A program made the translations under genes and the position numbers. From an uncultured Halorubrum sp. (GTDB lineage Archaea > Halobacteriota > Halobacteria > Halobacteriales > Haloferacaceae), in assembly GCF_937146585.1 (NCBI RefSeq), contig NZ_CAKZRO010000072.1:1-32496 (forward strand): DNA of 32,496 bases, given 5' to 3'. This document shows, in pieces, positions 8,669 to 16,410 of the stretch. The notes beneath the pieces were generated by a model. That model made no database searches and was not told the DNA's origin. It worked only from the letters and a program-made list of their open reading frames with translations. How positions within the stretch are numbered: position 1 is the first letter of the stretch; every line of letters begins with the position of its first letter.

Positions 8669-9526
8669 ATGACAGAGGACCTCGGCACGCCGGTGTTGGA
8701 CGACCACCTCCACCTCGACCCCCGACACGGCCGCGGGATCGAGGCCGTCGAGGAGTTCGTCCGGCTCGGCGGCACCCATCTGCTCGTGGTGAACAAACCC
8801 TCGTGGCTGCTGGGCGTCGAGCCGGACGAGCCGGACGACTTCCGGGCGGTCTTCGAGGAGACGCTGGAGACGGTCGCGGCCGCGACGGAGGTCCTCCCGG
8901 GGCGCGCGTGGCCCGTCCTCGGCGTCCACCCCGGGCTGATCAGCCGGCTCGTCGACGAGCGCGACTTCGCGCCCGAGGAAGCGCGCGACCTCATGCGCGG
9001 CGGGCTCGGGGTCGCGAGCGAGTACGTCGCCGACGGCGACGCGCTCGCGCTGAAGTCCGGTCGGCCGCACTACGACGTGCCCGAGGCGGTCTGGGAGGCG
9101 TCGAACGCGGTCACGCGGCGGGCGTTCGAACTGGGCGCGGAGGTCGACTGCGCGGTCCAGCTCCACACCGAGGCCACGGAGGACCTGACCGACCTCGCCG
9201 CGGTCGCCGAGGAGTCGGGCCTCGACCCCTCGCGCGTCGTCAAACACTACGCGGCCGGCGAACTGGCGGGCGTCACCCCGAGCGTGATGAGCGACAAGGA
9301 GCGGCTGGAGCGCGCCGCCGAGGCGGGCGCGCCGTTCCTGATGGAGACCGACTTCGTCGACGACCCGGACCGCCCGGGGATGGTGCTGGGGCCGAAGACC
9401 GTCCCGCGCCGCGTCCGGTGGCTGCTGGAGGCGGGGCACGACGAGGCGGTCCGCCGGGCGCACGTCGAGACCCCCCGAGCCGTGTACGGGATCGACACCG
9501 AGGCGACGCTGGAGCGCGAGGCCTGA
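8669..9526 (+). CDS. TatD-like metal-dependent hydrolase (COG1099 type)
   Basis: A 285-residue TIM-barrel amidohydrolase of the archaeal TatD-related group. The first metal-binding motif D-D-H-L-H-L-D places His13 and His15; further expected ligands are in Q-L-H-T-E near residue 170, V-V-K-H-Y-A-A-G near 190, and the late Asp in M-E-T-D-F-V-D-D-P near 230. The end reads VRRAHVETPRAVYGI, typical for the group. Bacterial TatD proteins are 3'-5' DNA exonucleases, but the substrate of the archaeal COG1099 branch is not established. TATA-like TTCTAATC lies about 27 bases ahead of the ATG, so the transcript is probably leaderless. Confidence 0.9.
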   Translation: MTEDLGTPVLDDHLHLDPRHGRGIEAVEEFVRLGGTHLLVVNKPSWLLGVEPDEPDDFRAVFEETLETVAAATEVLPGRAWPVLGVHPGLISRLVDERDFAPEEARDLMRGGLGVASEYVADGDALALKSGRPHYDVPEAVWEASNAVTRRAFELGAEVDCAVQLHTEATEDLTDLAAVAEESGLDPSRVVKHYAAGELAGVTPSVMSDKERLERAAEAGAPFLMETDFVDDPDRPGMVLGPKTVPRRVRWLLEAGHDEAVRRAHVETPRAVYGIDTEATLEREA

Positions 9527-9611
9527 ATCCGACGGTTCACGCGAGTGAGACGCCCTCTCGGGCGGCGATCGATAGGAAAGGCATTTGAGTTGGCCGGGCG
9601 ACGTACGGGAC

Positions 9612-10193
9612 ATGACCGACGACGACGCCGTTGAAACGTTCTATACCGACGAACGCTGGCAGAACTGGCTCGACAGGCTCGCCGAGGAGGACCTCGACCC
9701 CGAGAACGAGGACTCCGCGCGGCTCCTCTTGAACCTCCAAGACGACGCCGCGATCGCCGTGGCGAAGGTGCTCGCCGCGTTCGACGACGACCGCATCGAC
9801 GAGGAGCGCGCGGTCGAGGAGGTCCGCGACATCCGCGACATCGTCCTCGCCGACGTCGAGTTCGACGACGAGGACAAGGTGATGCTGATCGACGGCGTCC
9901 AGACCTCGCTCGTCCCCGTCTTCTACGCGGCCGAGGAGTACCTCGTCGGCGGCGTCGTCGACGGCGACGTGAGCGAGTTCGTGCGCGCGGCCGCCGAGGC
10001 CGAGGAGGGCGACGACCTCGACGCCGCGCTCGGCTACGTCGTCCAGGCCGGGACGCGCGTCGTCGACGGCGAGGCCCTCGACATCGAGCTCGTCGAGGAC
10101 CTGGAGTACGGCCTCGTCTCGGAGTGGGTCAACGGGCTCGACTCGCTCCAGTCGGCCATCGAGGACCCGGAAGTCGTCGAAGAAGAGGACTGA
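9612..10193 (+). CDS. DUF2150 family protein
   Basis: A 193-residue very acidic, helical protein of the archaeal DUF2150 family. Family-like strings are W-Q-N-W-L-D-R-L near the start, L-L-N-L-Q-D-D-A-A-I-A near residues 37-47, and D-D-E-D-K-V-M-L-I-D-G-V-Q-T-S-L-V near 85-100, followed by F-Y-A-A-E-E-Y-L. No catalytic motif or membrane segment was seen; function is unknown. An upstream in-frame TTG at 9585 was set aside because it falls inside the TATA-like CATTTGAG that serves the ATG at 9612. Confidence 0.88.
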   Translation: MTDDDAVETFYTDERWQNWLDRLAEEDLDPENEDSARLLLNLQDDAAIAVAKVLAAFDDDRIDEERAVEEVRDIRDIVLADVEFDDEDKVMLIDGVQTSLVPVFYAAEEYLVGGVVDGDVSEFVRAAAEAEEGDDLDAALGYVVQAGTRVVDGEALDIELVEDLEYGLVSEWVNGLDSLQSAIEDPEVVEEED

Positions 10194-10289
10194 CGGCGTC
10201 GGCCGAGCGTCCCCGCGCCCCCGACCCTCCTCCCCGCCCCCCGCTCGTCCGAGGTAAACCGTTTTGCGCACGCGCGACGTCCGGACCGT

Positions 10290-10772
10290 ATGGTCTCCCT
10301 CGCGGCCGGACTGGCGATCGCGCTGCTCGTCGTCTGGACGGCCAGCGCCTTCGTCCCGTTCGTGCCGAGCGGCGTCCTCGCGGCGCTCACCGTCGTCGGG
10401 TACGCGTACACCACCGGCTTCGCCGAGCCGGGCCTCGCCGCGCTCGTCGCGCTCGTCCTCGTCTCGCTCCTCGCCTCCGCCGTGGACCTCCTGTCCGGCA
10501 TGGTCTCCGGGCGGCTCGGCGGCGCGTCGACCCGGACCGTCGTCGTCGGCACGCTGATCGGCGTCGTGCTGCTGATCCCGCTCGGCCCGATCGGACTCGT
10601 CGTCGGATTGGCCGGGACCGTCTTCGCCGTCGCGCTCTACGGGAACGGCGACGACCCCGAGGCCGCCGCCCGGCAGGCGGCGTACGCGGCCGTCGGCGTC
10701 CTCGCCAGCGCGTTCGTCCAGGCGGTGATGCTGGCGAGCGTCGCGGTCGTGTTCGCGCTCGCCGTCTGGTGA
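10290..10772 (+). CDS. DUF456 family membrane protein
   Basis: A 160-residue hydrophobic protein with about four to five membrane segments (about 2-25, 30-48, 50-66, 85-115 and 128-158). The Gly-rich core L-I-P-L-G-P-I-G-L-V-V-G preceded by a G-R-L-G-G-A-S-like loop resembles the DUF456 family, small membrane proteins with a glycine-zipper-like centre and no known function. TATA-like GTTTTGC lies about 27 bases before the ATG. The gap before it (10194-10289) is C-rich and has no gene. Convergent with the next gene. Confidence 0.85.
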   Translation: MVSLAAGLAIALLVVWTASAFVPFVPSGVLAALTVVGYAYTTGFAEPGLAALVALVLVSLLASAVDLLSGMVSGRLGGASTRTVVVGTLIGVVLLIPLGPIGLVVGLAGTVFAVALYGNGDDPEAAARQAAYAAVGVLASAFVQAVMLASVAVVFALAVW

Positions 10773-10807
10773 GGAGAGAGGGCGGAGCGGCGGCGGTTCT
10801 CCGCCGG

Positions 10808-11617
10808 TCAGGCCGCCACGGAGAACAGCAGGAGGTTGTGCGCCGCCGGGCCGAGCCCCATCGCGGCGACGAACCCGAGGAGGAGGAACCCCTCCGCCGG
10901 CGTCTCCCGGACGTACGCCGCGAACAGCCAGACGACCGCGGTCGCGACGACGAGCTTCACGAGGAGGAACAGCCACCCGTCGCCCAGCACCGGCACCGAC
11001 GGGAGCCCGCCGACTTCGAGCAGGATCCGCGAGACCGGCGTGCGCTCGCCGAATCCGAGCTGCGTCGTGCCGACCGCGGTCGAGACGCCGTCGAGCGCGT
11101 GCCCGAACACGGCGAGGGCGCCGATCCCGCCGGTGACCGCGGCCTCCGGTCGGAGGCGCGTCAGGCCGAGCCAGGCGAGGGCGGCGACCGGGACGGTGAG
11201 CGCGAGCGCCACCGCCGACCAGCGCGCGCCGGCGGGGGAGAGGCCGGTCCCGACCGCGACCGCGACGACCGGGACGAGACAGAGCGCGCCGGCGGCCGCG
11301 AGGGTCGCCGACACGCGGTCCGGGCGGGCGGCGTCGGCGGCGAGCCACGCCGCGCCCGCGAGCGACCCGACCGTGAGGTAGACCGTCGGCGAGCCGGCGA
11401 ACGGCGCGAGCGAGGCCGGGAGCGCGTCGACGACGTAGAGGACGTGGGCCGCGGAGCCGAGCGCCATCCACGGGCCGAGCGCGAGCACGCGCCGGCCGGT
11501 GACGCGCGGGCGCCGCCGGCGGAGCGCGGCGACGACCCCGCCGGTCGCGAGCAGGACGACGAGGAGGTGCGGGAGCGGCGGGAGGGTCGTGCCCGCCGGG
11601 AGGAGGCCGCCGACCAT
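10808..11617 (-). CDS. DUF63 family membrane protein
   Basis: A 269-residue protein with about seven hydrophobic segments, matching the archaeal DUF63 family of uncharacterised membrane proteins. Characteristic strings are G-P-W-M-A-L-G-S-A-A-H-V-L-Y near residue 55 and the family hallmark G-H-A-L-D-G-V-S-T near residue 180, then a final W-L-F-L-L-V-K-L segment. The ATG at 11617 overlaps by one base the TGA of the universal stress protein gene (TGATG), so the two genes are probably co-transcribed and translationally coupled. The frame is open further upstream, but that part overlaps the stress protein gene and is Arg-rich. Function unknown. Confidence 0.85.
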   Translation of the reverse strand: MVGGLLPAGTTLPPLPHLLVVLLATGGVVAALRRRRPRVTGRRVLALGPWMALGSAAHVLYVVDALPASLAPFAGSPTVYLTVGSLAGAAWLAADAARPDRVSATLAAAGALCLVPVVAVAVGTGLSPAGARWSAVALALTVPVAALAWLGLTRLRPEAAVTGGIGALAVFGHALDGVSTAVGTTQLGFGERTPVSRILLEVGGLPSVPVLGDGWLFLLVKLVVATAVVWLFAAYVRETPAEGFLLLGFVAAMGLGPAAHNLLLFSVAA

Positions 11618-12066
11618 CAGACGGACAGGACCGGCTGGCTCGCGTACAGCAGGACGTACTCGGCGGCCTTCCCGAGCACCTCGCCGGGGTCGCCGGAGAC
11701 CGGCTCGCGCGGGACGACGATGAAGTCCGACTCCAGCTCCTCGGCGGTGTCGAGGACGACGCTGCCGGGGTGGACGGTCTTCACCGACGTGGAGAAGCCG
11801 TAGGCGATGGAGTTGCTGTGGCTCACGCCGGCCGACTCCGCGCGGCGGGCGACGGAGTCGGTGAACGCCTCGGAGTCGTCGGCCACCTCGCTCTCGTCGA
11901 CGACGCCGTGGTCGATCGCGCGGACGACATCCTCGTCTAAGACGTACAGCGCGTGGACGCTCGCCCCGTACTCGCTCGCGAGCGCGATGGCGTAATCGAC
12001 CGCCTCGTGTGACTCCTCGCTGCCGTCGACGGGCACGAGGACGAGGTCGATGTCGAGATCGGTCAT
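11617..12066 (-). CDS. Universal stress protein (UspA) family
   Basis: A 149-residue single-domain UspA protein. The first strand and loop L-V-P-V-D-G-S-E-E-S-H-E-A-V are classic, with H-A-L-Y-V-L-D-E near residue 40. The C-terminal nucleotide loop, usually G-x2-G-x9-G-S/T, is altered here to a P-V-S-G-D-P-G-E-V-L-G-K-A-A-E-Y-V string, so ATP binding may be weak or absent. It is the promoter-proximal gene of a two-gene unit with the DUF63 membrane protein. A TATA-like CTTTTTCACC on the minus strand (12092-12100) lies about 30 bases upstream, fitting a leaderless start. Confidence 0.93.
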   Translation of the reverse strand: MTDLDIDLVLVPVDGSEESHEAVDYAIALASEYGASVHALYVLDEDVVRAIDHGVVDESEVADDSEAFTDSVARRAESAGVSHSNSIAYGFSTSVKTVHPGSVVLDTAEELESDFIVVPREPVSGDPGEVLGKAAEYVLLYASQPVLSV

Positions 12067-12139
12067 ACGCGGGCCGTCGGCGGGGGAGGTGAAAAAGCCC
12101 GCCCAATACCCGCGGACCGTCGCGACCGAGCGCTCGGCG

Positions 12140-12892
12140 TCAGTCTCCTCCGCGGAACGGATCCAGCGACGGCGTCCAGTCGTACTCGCGGTACCGGACG
12201 CGCGGGGCCGCGTCCGCCTCGATCACGCCGTATCGGCGAAGCCAATCTCGGATCCCGCTCGTCCCGCCGAAGTCGCCGCGGTACCACAGCATGAGCCGCG
12301 GCACCCGGGCGGTGCCGTCCGCGACGACCGTCTCGCCCCGCAGGTACGTCTCGGCGGCGCGGTCGAGCCGCTCGGCGACCGTCGCCGGCTCGTAGGCGAA
12401 GACGGCCGGACAGGCGGCGGCCCCGCAGTTGAGCGCGAAGTGGATCCGGGGGTCCGGCTCGGCGACGCGGTGCCGGCGGACGAACGCCGACGGGAACGGG
12501 TCGGGCAGGTACCCGAGGCCGTACTTCCACTGCGAGCGGCGGAGGATCCCGTGCTCGATCTCGTCGAGGCTCAGGTCGGTGCCGGCGACGGAGACGACCG
12601 GCGCGCCGAAGAAGCGGCGTCGGTCCGACAGCCGCGTCGGGTCGTCGAGGAGGGCGTCGCCGGTGGCCCCGTTGTAGACGTTGATCCAGAACGAGAGCCG
12701 CTCCGCGGCGTCGAGGGCGTCCAGTGCGGCCGGCGGCAGCGCGTCCAGCCGTCGCCGAGCCGAGTCGACGTCCCCGTCCGTCCGAACGGCGCGGAGGAAC
12801 TCCCGGGCGGCGTCGACCGGAGCGGGCTCCGCGGCCGCGTCGCTCCGGTCTCCGACGGTCGTCCCCTCGTCGGTCGCGCCGCGTTCGGCCAT
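12140..12892 (-). CDS. DUF547 family protein
   Basis: A 250-residue protein with the DUF547 signature: L-S-F-W-I-N-V-Y-N near residue 86 and H-F-A-L-N-C-G-A-A-A-C-P near 150, the latter holding the Cys/His pair that makes this family resemble a papain/transglutaminase-type fold. The usual Ser of the C-G-x-x-S-C-P motif is Ala. Between them D-L-S-L-D-E-I-E-H-G-I-L is also family-typical. No signal peptide is visible, so it seems cytoplasmic. Function is unknown; DUF547 proteins are widespread in bacteria and plants. A TATA-like CATATAGG on the minus strand is about 30 bases upstream of the ATG. Confidence 0.88.
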   Translation of the reverse strand: MAERGATDEGTTVGDRSDAAAEPAPVDAAREFLRAVRTDGDVDSARRRLDALPPAALDALDAAERLSFWINVYNGATGDALLDDPTRLSDRRRFFGAPVVSVAGTDLSLDEIEHGILRRSQWKYGLGYLPDPFPSAFVRRHRVAEPDPRIHFALNCGAAACPAVFAYEPATVAERLDRAAETYLRGETVVADGTARVPRLMLWYRGDFGGTSGIRDWLRRYGVIEADAAPRVRYREYDWTPSLDPFRGGD

Positions 12893-12993
12893 AGCGTGTA
12901 AACGAGCCGCACAGTCCTATATGTGGCCCCGTTCCGCGCGCGGCGCGTCACACCGGCTGCCAGTTTATTCGGCGTGAGCCCGTAACGGAGGGT
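12893..12993. promoter_or_regulatory. Bidirectional promoter, DUF547 gene / peroxiredoxin gene
   Basis: Two TATA-like elements face outward: CCTATATG at about 12918-12925 (read as CATATAGG on the minus strand) about 30 bases from the DUF547 start, and AGTTTATTC at 12961-12969 about 28 bases from the ATG at 12994. Between them lies G+C-rich sequence with GCGCGCGGCGCG but no gene. Confidence 0.5.
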
Positions 12994-13512
12994 ATGAGCG
13001 ACGCCCAGACGTCCGCCGATGCGGTCCCCGACTTCGAGTTACCCAACGCGGGGGCGGGTCCCGACCCGTTCGCCCTCTCCGCCGCGGCCGCGGACCACGA
13101 CACCGACGCGATCGTGCTCCTGTTCCAGCGGGACTACCACTGCGGGAACTGCCGCAAGCAGGTCCAGGCGATCGCCGACCGGTACGACGAGTTCGAGGCC
13201 CTGAACGCGACGGTCGTCTCCGTGCTCCCCGAGCCCCCGGACCGGGCCCGGTCGTGGCAGGAGTCGTACGACCTCCCGTTCCCGCTGCTGGCCGACCCCG
13301 AGGCGGACGTGAGCGACGCGTACGACCAGCCCGTGCGGTTCGGGATCCTCGGGTCGCTCCACGACCTCGTGGGGCGGATGCCGGTGGCATTAGTTCTCGA
13401 CGTCCGCGCCGGCGAGCCGGCCGTCGCGTACACGTACGAGGGGCGGATGCCCGCCGACCGCCCCGAGATCGAGGACCTGCTGGCCGAGGTCCGCGCGCTG
13501 GGCGGCGACTGA
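12994..13512 (+). CDS. Peroxiredoxin/AhpC-TSA-like thioredoxin-fold protein
   Basis: A 172-residue thioredoxin-fold protein. The opening V-P-D-F-E-L-P-N-A is peroxiredoxin-like; after a strand ending L-L-F-Q-R-D-Y-H the pair Cys50-Gly-Asn-Cys53 forms a CxxC site, in the position of the peroxidatic cysteine in Prx proteins. The later P-F-P-L-L-A-D-P-E and G-R-M-P-A-D-R-P strings match the AhpC/TSA fold. It probably reduces peroxides or acts as a thiol reductant in the cytoplasm. It lies 2 bases ahead of the UbiA-type prenyltransferase gene, so the two form an operon; a link to quinone redox is only inference. Confidence 0.88.
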   Translation: MSDAQTSADAVPDFELPNAGAGPDPFALSAAAADHDTDAIVLLFQRDYHCGNCRKQVQAIADRYDEFEALNATVVSVLPEPPDRARSWQESYDLPFPLLADPEADVSDAYDQPVRFGILGSLHDLVGRMPVALVLDVRAGEPAVAYTYEGRMPADRPEIEDLLAEVRALGGD

Positions 13513-13514
13513 CG

Positions 13515-14450
13515 ATGGACCGGCGCGTCCCCGCCGCGCTCTGGCGGCTCTCGCGACCGTCGCAGCTCGCGCTGATAGCCCTCGTGTACGCGCTCGGCGT
13601 CGCGATGGCGTACGGCCGCGGCCACGGCGGGACGACAGTCGCGCCGCGGGTCTGGTTCGGACTGGTCGCGCTGTTGCCGGTCGCGGCGAGCGTCCACTAC
13701 GCGAACGAGTACGCCGACATCGAGACCGACGCGCTGACCGACCGCACCCCGTTCTCCGGCGGGAGCGGCGCGTTGGTCGACACGGGGCTCCCGCGGGGAC
13801 TCGCGCTGCGCGCCGGGATCGTCACCGGCGGGCTCGGGGTCGGACTCGTCGGATTCGGGATCGCGAGCGAAAGAACCGGACTCACAGGCGAGCCCGTCTT
13901 CCCCCTGACGGCCGCAACGCTCCTCGCGGGGATCCTCGTCGCCGGCTGGCAGTACTCGGTCGGGCCGCTCCGCCTCGCGTGGAACGGGCTCGGAGCGCCG
14001 ACAAACGCGCTCCTCGGCGGCGTCGCGCTCCCGCTGTACGGGTTCGCGGTCGTCGCGGGCGAGGTCACGCTCCCCGCCGCGCTCGCGACGCTCCCGTTCG
14101 GCGTCGTGGTGTTCGTGAACCTCCTGGAGACGACGTGGCCCGACCGGCGAGCGGACGCCGCGGTCGGAAAGCGGACGCTCGCCACGCGCTGGTCCTCCCG
14201 GCGGCTGCGGGTCGCGTACGGGGTCGGTGGCGCGGCCGCCGCGGTCGTGACCGTGGCGCTCGCCGGGCGGGTGGTCCCGCCGGTCGTGACCGGGGCGACG
14301 CTGCTCCCGCTGATCGGACTCGTCCCCGGCTATCGGCGCTTCACGCGGTGTGACGAGCCGCTGCCCGCGGTGGCGACGATGGTCGCGCTGGCGGCCGCGA
14401 CGACGGTCGGGTGGGGGCTCGTCGCGGTCGGAATCGGTCCGGGCGCGTAG
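13515..14450 (+). CDS. UbiA-family prenyltransferase
   Basis: A 311-residue membrane prenyltransferase with about eight to nine hydrophobic segments. The first Asp-rich motif N-E-Y-A-D-I-E-T-D spans residues 64-72 and is followed by R-T-P-F-S-G-G-S-G; the second motif D-R-R-A-D is at 210-214, followed by V-G-K-R-T-L-A-T-R. These bind the Mg-prenyl-diphosphate and resemble the MenA-like branch, so a menaquinone (1,4-dihydroxy-2-naphthoate) or related lipid-quinone step is likely but not certain; archaeal UbiA proteins also make ether lipids and haem O. It starts 2 bases after the peroxiredoxin stop. Length is typical for the family. Confidence 0.9.
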   Translation: MDRRVPAALWRLSRPSQLALIALVYALGVAMAYGRGHGGTTVAPRVWFGLVALLPVAASVHYANEYADIETDALTDRTPFSGGSGALVDTGLPRGLALRAGIVTGGLGVGLVGFGIASERTGLTGEPVFPLTAATLLAGILVAGWQYSVGPLRLAWNGLGAPTNALLGGVALPLYGFAVVAGEVTLPAALATLPFGVVVFVNLLETTWPDRRADAAVGKRTLATRWSSRRLRVAYGVGGAAAAVVTVALAGRVVPPVVTGATLLPLIGLVPGYRRFTRCDEPLPAVATMVALAAATTVGWGLVAVGIGPGA

Positions 14451-14480
14451 CGAACCCGGGGGCGTCGGATCGCGCCGCCC

Positions 14481-15401
14481 TCAGTACCGGGTGAGCTCCC
14501 GCTGATCTGCCTCCCGGCGCTCGGCGGGCGGGACGTTCGTCGCGACGATCTCGTCGACCGCGTCGCGGCCGTCGGCGTCGCTGTTGATCGCCCGGGTCGC
14601 GTCCTCGCGGTCGACGCGGAAGCCCGCGTCGGCGTACGCGTCGTACATCACGCCGCTGTTCGAGAGCACGACCCAGACGCCGGCGTCGTCGAGTTCGGCC
14701 GCGACGTCGAGCAGGCGGCGCTGGTCCTCGCGGTCGAACCCCGACGCGCTGTACTCGTTGAAGTTCGCCGTCGCGCTCATCGGCTCGTACGGGGGGTCGA
14801 AGTAGACCAGATCGCCAGCCTCGGCGGCGTCGAGGACGTACGCGAAGTCGCCTCGGCGGACCTCGGCGTCGGCGAGGAGGTCGCTCGCCCGGCGGACGCG
14901 CTCGCGCTGGACCCAGTCGGGGTCGGCGTACCGACCGATCGGGACGTTGAAACCGCCGTCCGCGTTCTCGCGGTAGAGCCCGTTGTAACAGGTCCGGTTG
15001 AGGTAGCACAGCAGCGCCGCCTCCTCGAGCGGGTCGAACTCGCCCTCGTACGGCCGGCGGTTGAACCGCGCGCGCTGCTGGTAGTAGTAGGCGTCCACCT
15101 CCCGCCCGCGCGCCGTCTCCTCGGCGTACGGGAGGGCCGGGTCCGGGTCGCTCTCGGGGTCGTCGAACGACGCGAGCCGGGCGATCAGCTCGTCGGGGCG
15201 GTCGCGGACCTGCTCGTAGAAGTTCACGAGCCGCGGGTTCGCGTCGTTGATCGTGGCGCGGGGCGGTTCCAGGTCGAAGAAGACGGCCCCGCCGCCGACG
15301 AACGGCTCGTGGTACCGGCCGAACTCCGCCGGGAAGCGGGCGTACAGCTCGTCGAGCAGCTGCCGCTTCCCGCCGGCCCACTTCAGGATCGGTTCGGCCA
15401 T
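14481..15401 (-). CDS. Dam-type DNA adenine N6-methyltransferase
   Basis: A 306-residue D12-class (DpnM/Dam) adenine methyltransferase. The AdoMet motif is P-I-L-K-W-A-G-G-K-R-Q-L at residues 4-15; E-P-F-V-G-G-G-A-V-F is near 33-42, N-R-T-C-Y-N-G-L-Y-R near 134-143, and the catalytic motif D-P-P-Y near residue 196. Enzymes of this type methylate adenine in GATC, so that is the likely but unproven target. No restriction endonuclease is next to it, so it is an orphan methylase in this window. The start at 15401 (MAEPILKWAGGK) has a TATA-like CGTTTATC on the minus strand about 27-33 bases upstream; longer in-frame extensions are Arg-rich and cross the winged-helix gene. Confidence 0.93.
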   Translation of the reverse strand: MAEPILKWAGGKRQLLDELYARFPAEFGRYHEPFVGGGAVFFDLEPPRATINDANPRLVNFYEQVRDRPDELIARLASFDDPESDPDPALPYAEETARGREVDAYYYQQRARFNRRPYEGEFDPLEEAALLCYLNRTCYNGLYRENADGGFNVPIGRYADPDWVQRERVRRASDLLADAEVRRGDFAYVLDAAEAGDLVYFDPPYEPMSATANFNEYSASGFDREDQRRLLDVAAELDDAGVWVVLSNSGVMYDAYADAGFRVDREDATRAINSDADGRDAVDEIVATNVPPAERREADQRELTRY

Positions 15402-15499
15402 CGCTGTCGGGTGTCGCCCGCGCCGAATGATAAACGTCTCGGGCCGCGTCCGCGGCGGTCGGCTACGGGGTCGGTCCCGCGCCGGACCGTCCGCGGCGG

Positions 15500-15799
15500 T
15501 CAGTCGTCGGAGGGCTCGACGTCCGGCATCGGGAGGTCGGCGACGTGACTCGCCGCCTCCTCGAAGTTCGGCCCGGGCTCGATGGTGCCGGCCTCGCGGT
15601 CCCACTCGATGTAGCCCGCCTCCTCCAGCGCCGGGAGATGCGTCTCGCGGAGCTCGGCGGCGATCTCGTCGGCCCGCCCGCGGACGCGCAGGTCCGCGAC
15701 CGTCTCTACGGTGCCGTCGGCGAGGCCGGCGAGCACGCGCCCGCGCTCCGGCGATCCGACGACGGTCGCTGAATCGGTGGTGGGGGTATCGAGTGTCAT
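15500..15799 (-). CDS. Small winged-helix-like regulator (haloarchaeal)
   Basis: A 99-residue acidic protein. The core from about 18-80 (R-V-L-A-G-L-A-D-G-T, then I-A-A-E-L-R-E-T-H-L-P-A-L-E-E-A-G-Y-I-E-W-D) has the helix-turn-helix and wing layout of haloarchaeal ArsR/DUF7344-type DNA-binding proteins: a recognition helix followed by A-G-Y-I-E-W-D as the wing. It probably binds DNA as a dimer. A TATA-like CTTTTATTT on the minus strand (15835-15844) lies about 38 bases upstream. It faces a 323-base palindrome-rich intergenic region and could regulate it or itself. Dam follows 98 bases downstream on the same strand with its own promoter. Confidence 0.78.
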   Translation of the reverse strand: MTLDTPTTDSATVVGSPERGRVLAGLADGTVETVADLRVRGRADEIAAELRETHLPALEEAGYIEWDREAGTIEPGPNFEEAASHVADLPMPDVEPSDD

Positions 15800-16122
15800 C
15801 GTGTCTGTCCGTATGTACGGGATCGGTCGGAGCGAAATAAAAGCACCGGCGAACGCGGTCCGCACCGCCGTGCGAGCGCGGTGCTCCCGCCGGTCTCGCG
15901 AGCGCTCGTCGGGACTGACACGTTCCCGTGACAGCGGATCTCGCGGCAGTCCGTGCCGCCAATTTACAGATAGTTGAGAAGTGTACCAACGAGTACCATG
16001 GTACGCCTTACACCGCATGAACGACCGTTTCGGATGGTTTACGGGCGTGTTCCATGGTATCGTTTCTCAAAACCTATTTGGAAAGTGAAAGGTTTTAGTC
16101 GTCGGAGTGCGTACGGTGAGAT
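15800..16122. promoter_or_regulatory. Palindrome-rich, AT-richer intergenic control region
   Basis: This 323-base gap is divergent between the winged-helix gene and a small membrane protein gene. It holds the minus-strand TATA CTTTTATTT (15835-15844), a G+C-rich middle, and from about 15960 an unusually A+T-rich part. There, GTACCA-type sites recur: a half-site at 15983-15988, a 12-base palindrome at 15993-16004, and CCATGG within TTCCATGGTAT at 16050-16060. An inverted repeat AAAACCT (16069-16075) / AGGTTTT (16090-16096) with a 14-base spacer overlaps GAAAGGTTTTAG, the BRE/TATA-like box 26 bases ahead of the ATG at 16123. Together this looks like an operator array. No convincing gene was seen inside; a short plus-strand frame from 15998 is basic and runs into the real gene out of frame. 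Confidence 0.5.
15993..16004. repeat. Perfect 12-base palindrome GTACCATGGTAC
   Basis: The string equals its own reverse complement. A related CCATGG core with TA flank lies at 16051-16059, and GTACCA half-sites at 15983-15988 and 16125-16130, the last just inside the downstream gene. A shorter related palindrome, GTACCGGTAC, occurs in another promoter at 17766-17775. Confidence 0.7.
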
Positions 16123-16410
16123 ATGTACCAAGGCTCCATCACGCCGGCGGAGGCTCATCGCCCCATCGGCTCCGACTCGCCCCCGGGCAGCCGCTCGCCG
16201 CTGGGGACGCTCGTGTTCCTCGCGCTCGTCCTCGCCCCGTTCGTCGCGTTCGCCTACCCCGTCGCGACCGTCGCGCTGCTGACCGGGACCGTCGCGCTCG
16301 CCGTCCTGTCGCGGTCCGTCCTGCGGACCCTGCGCCGGCGCGACGGCCGCGTCCAGACGCTCACGCTCCCCGGCCTGGGGACCGTCGAGTACCGCATCAC
16401 GAAGAACTGA
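16123..16410 (+). CDS. Small two-helix membrane protein
   Basis: A 95-residue protein with a short polar head of about 27 residues, two hydrophobic helices (about 28-45 and 47-64), then an Arg-rich turn L-R-T-L-R-R-R-D-G-R and a C-terminal strand-like part ending V-E-Y-R-I-T-K-N. The positive-inside rule places the C terminus in the cytoplasm. No known domain was recognised. It is read from a probable leaderless promoter (GAAAGGTTTTAG, 16086-16097) embedded in an operator-like inverted repeat, so it is likely tightly regulated, perhaps by the divergent winged-helix protein. Confidence 0.75.
   Translation: MYQGSITPAEAHRPIGSDSPPGSRSPLGTLVFLALVLAPFVAFAYPVATVALLTGTVALAVLSRSVLRTLRRRDGRVQTLTLPGLGTVEYRITKN

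Noticed and set aside
14481..15799. Reading the Dam methylase and the adjacent small gene as a restriction-modification or phage-defence system.
   Set aside because: The small protein looks like a winged-helix regulator, not a nuclease, and the methylase has its own promoter; no defence-type gene is nearby.
15974..16282. A plus-strand frame starting in the palindrome-rich region.
   Set aside because: Its product is basic and aromatic at first, then Arg/Ser-rich where it overlaps the real small membrane gene in another frame; no promoter fits it.
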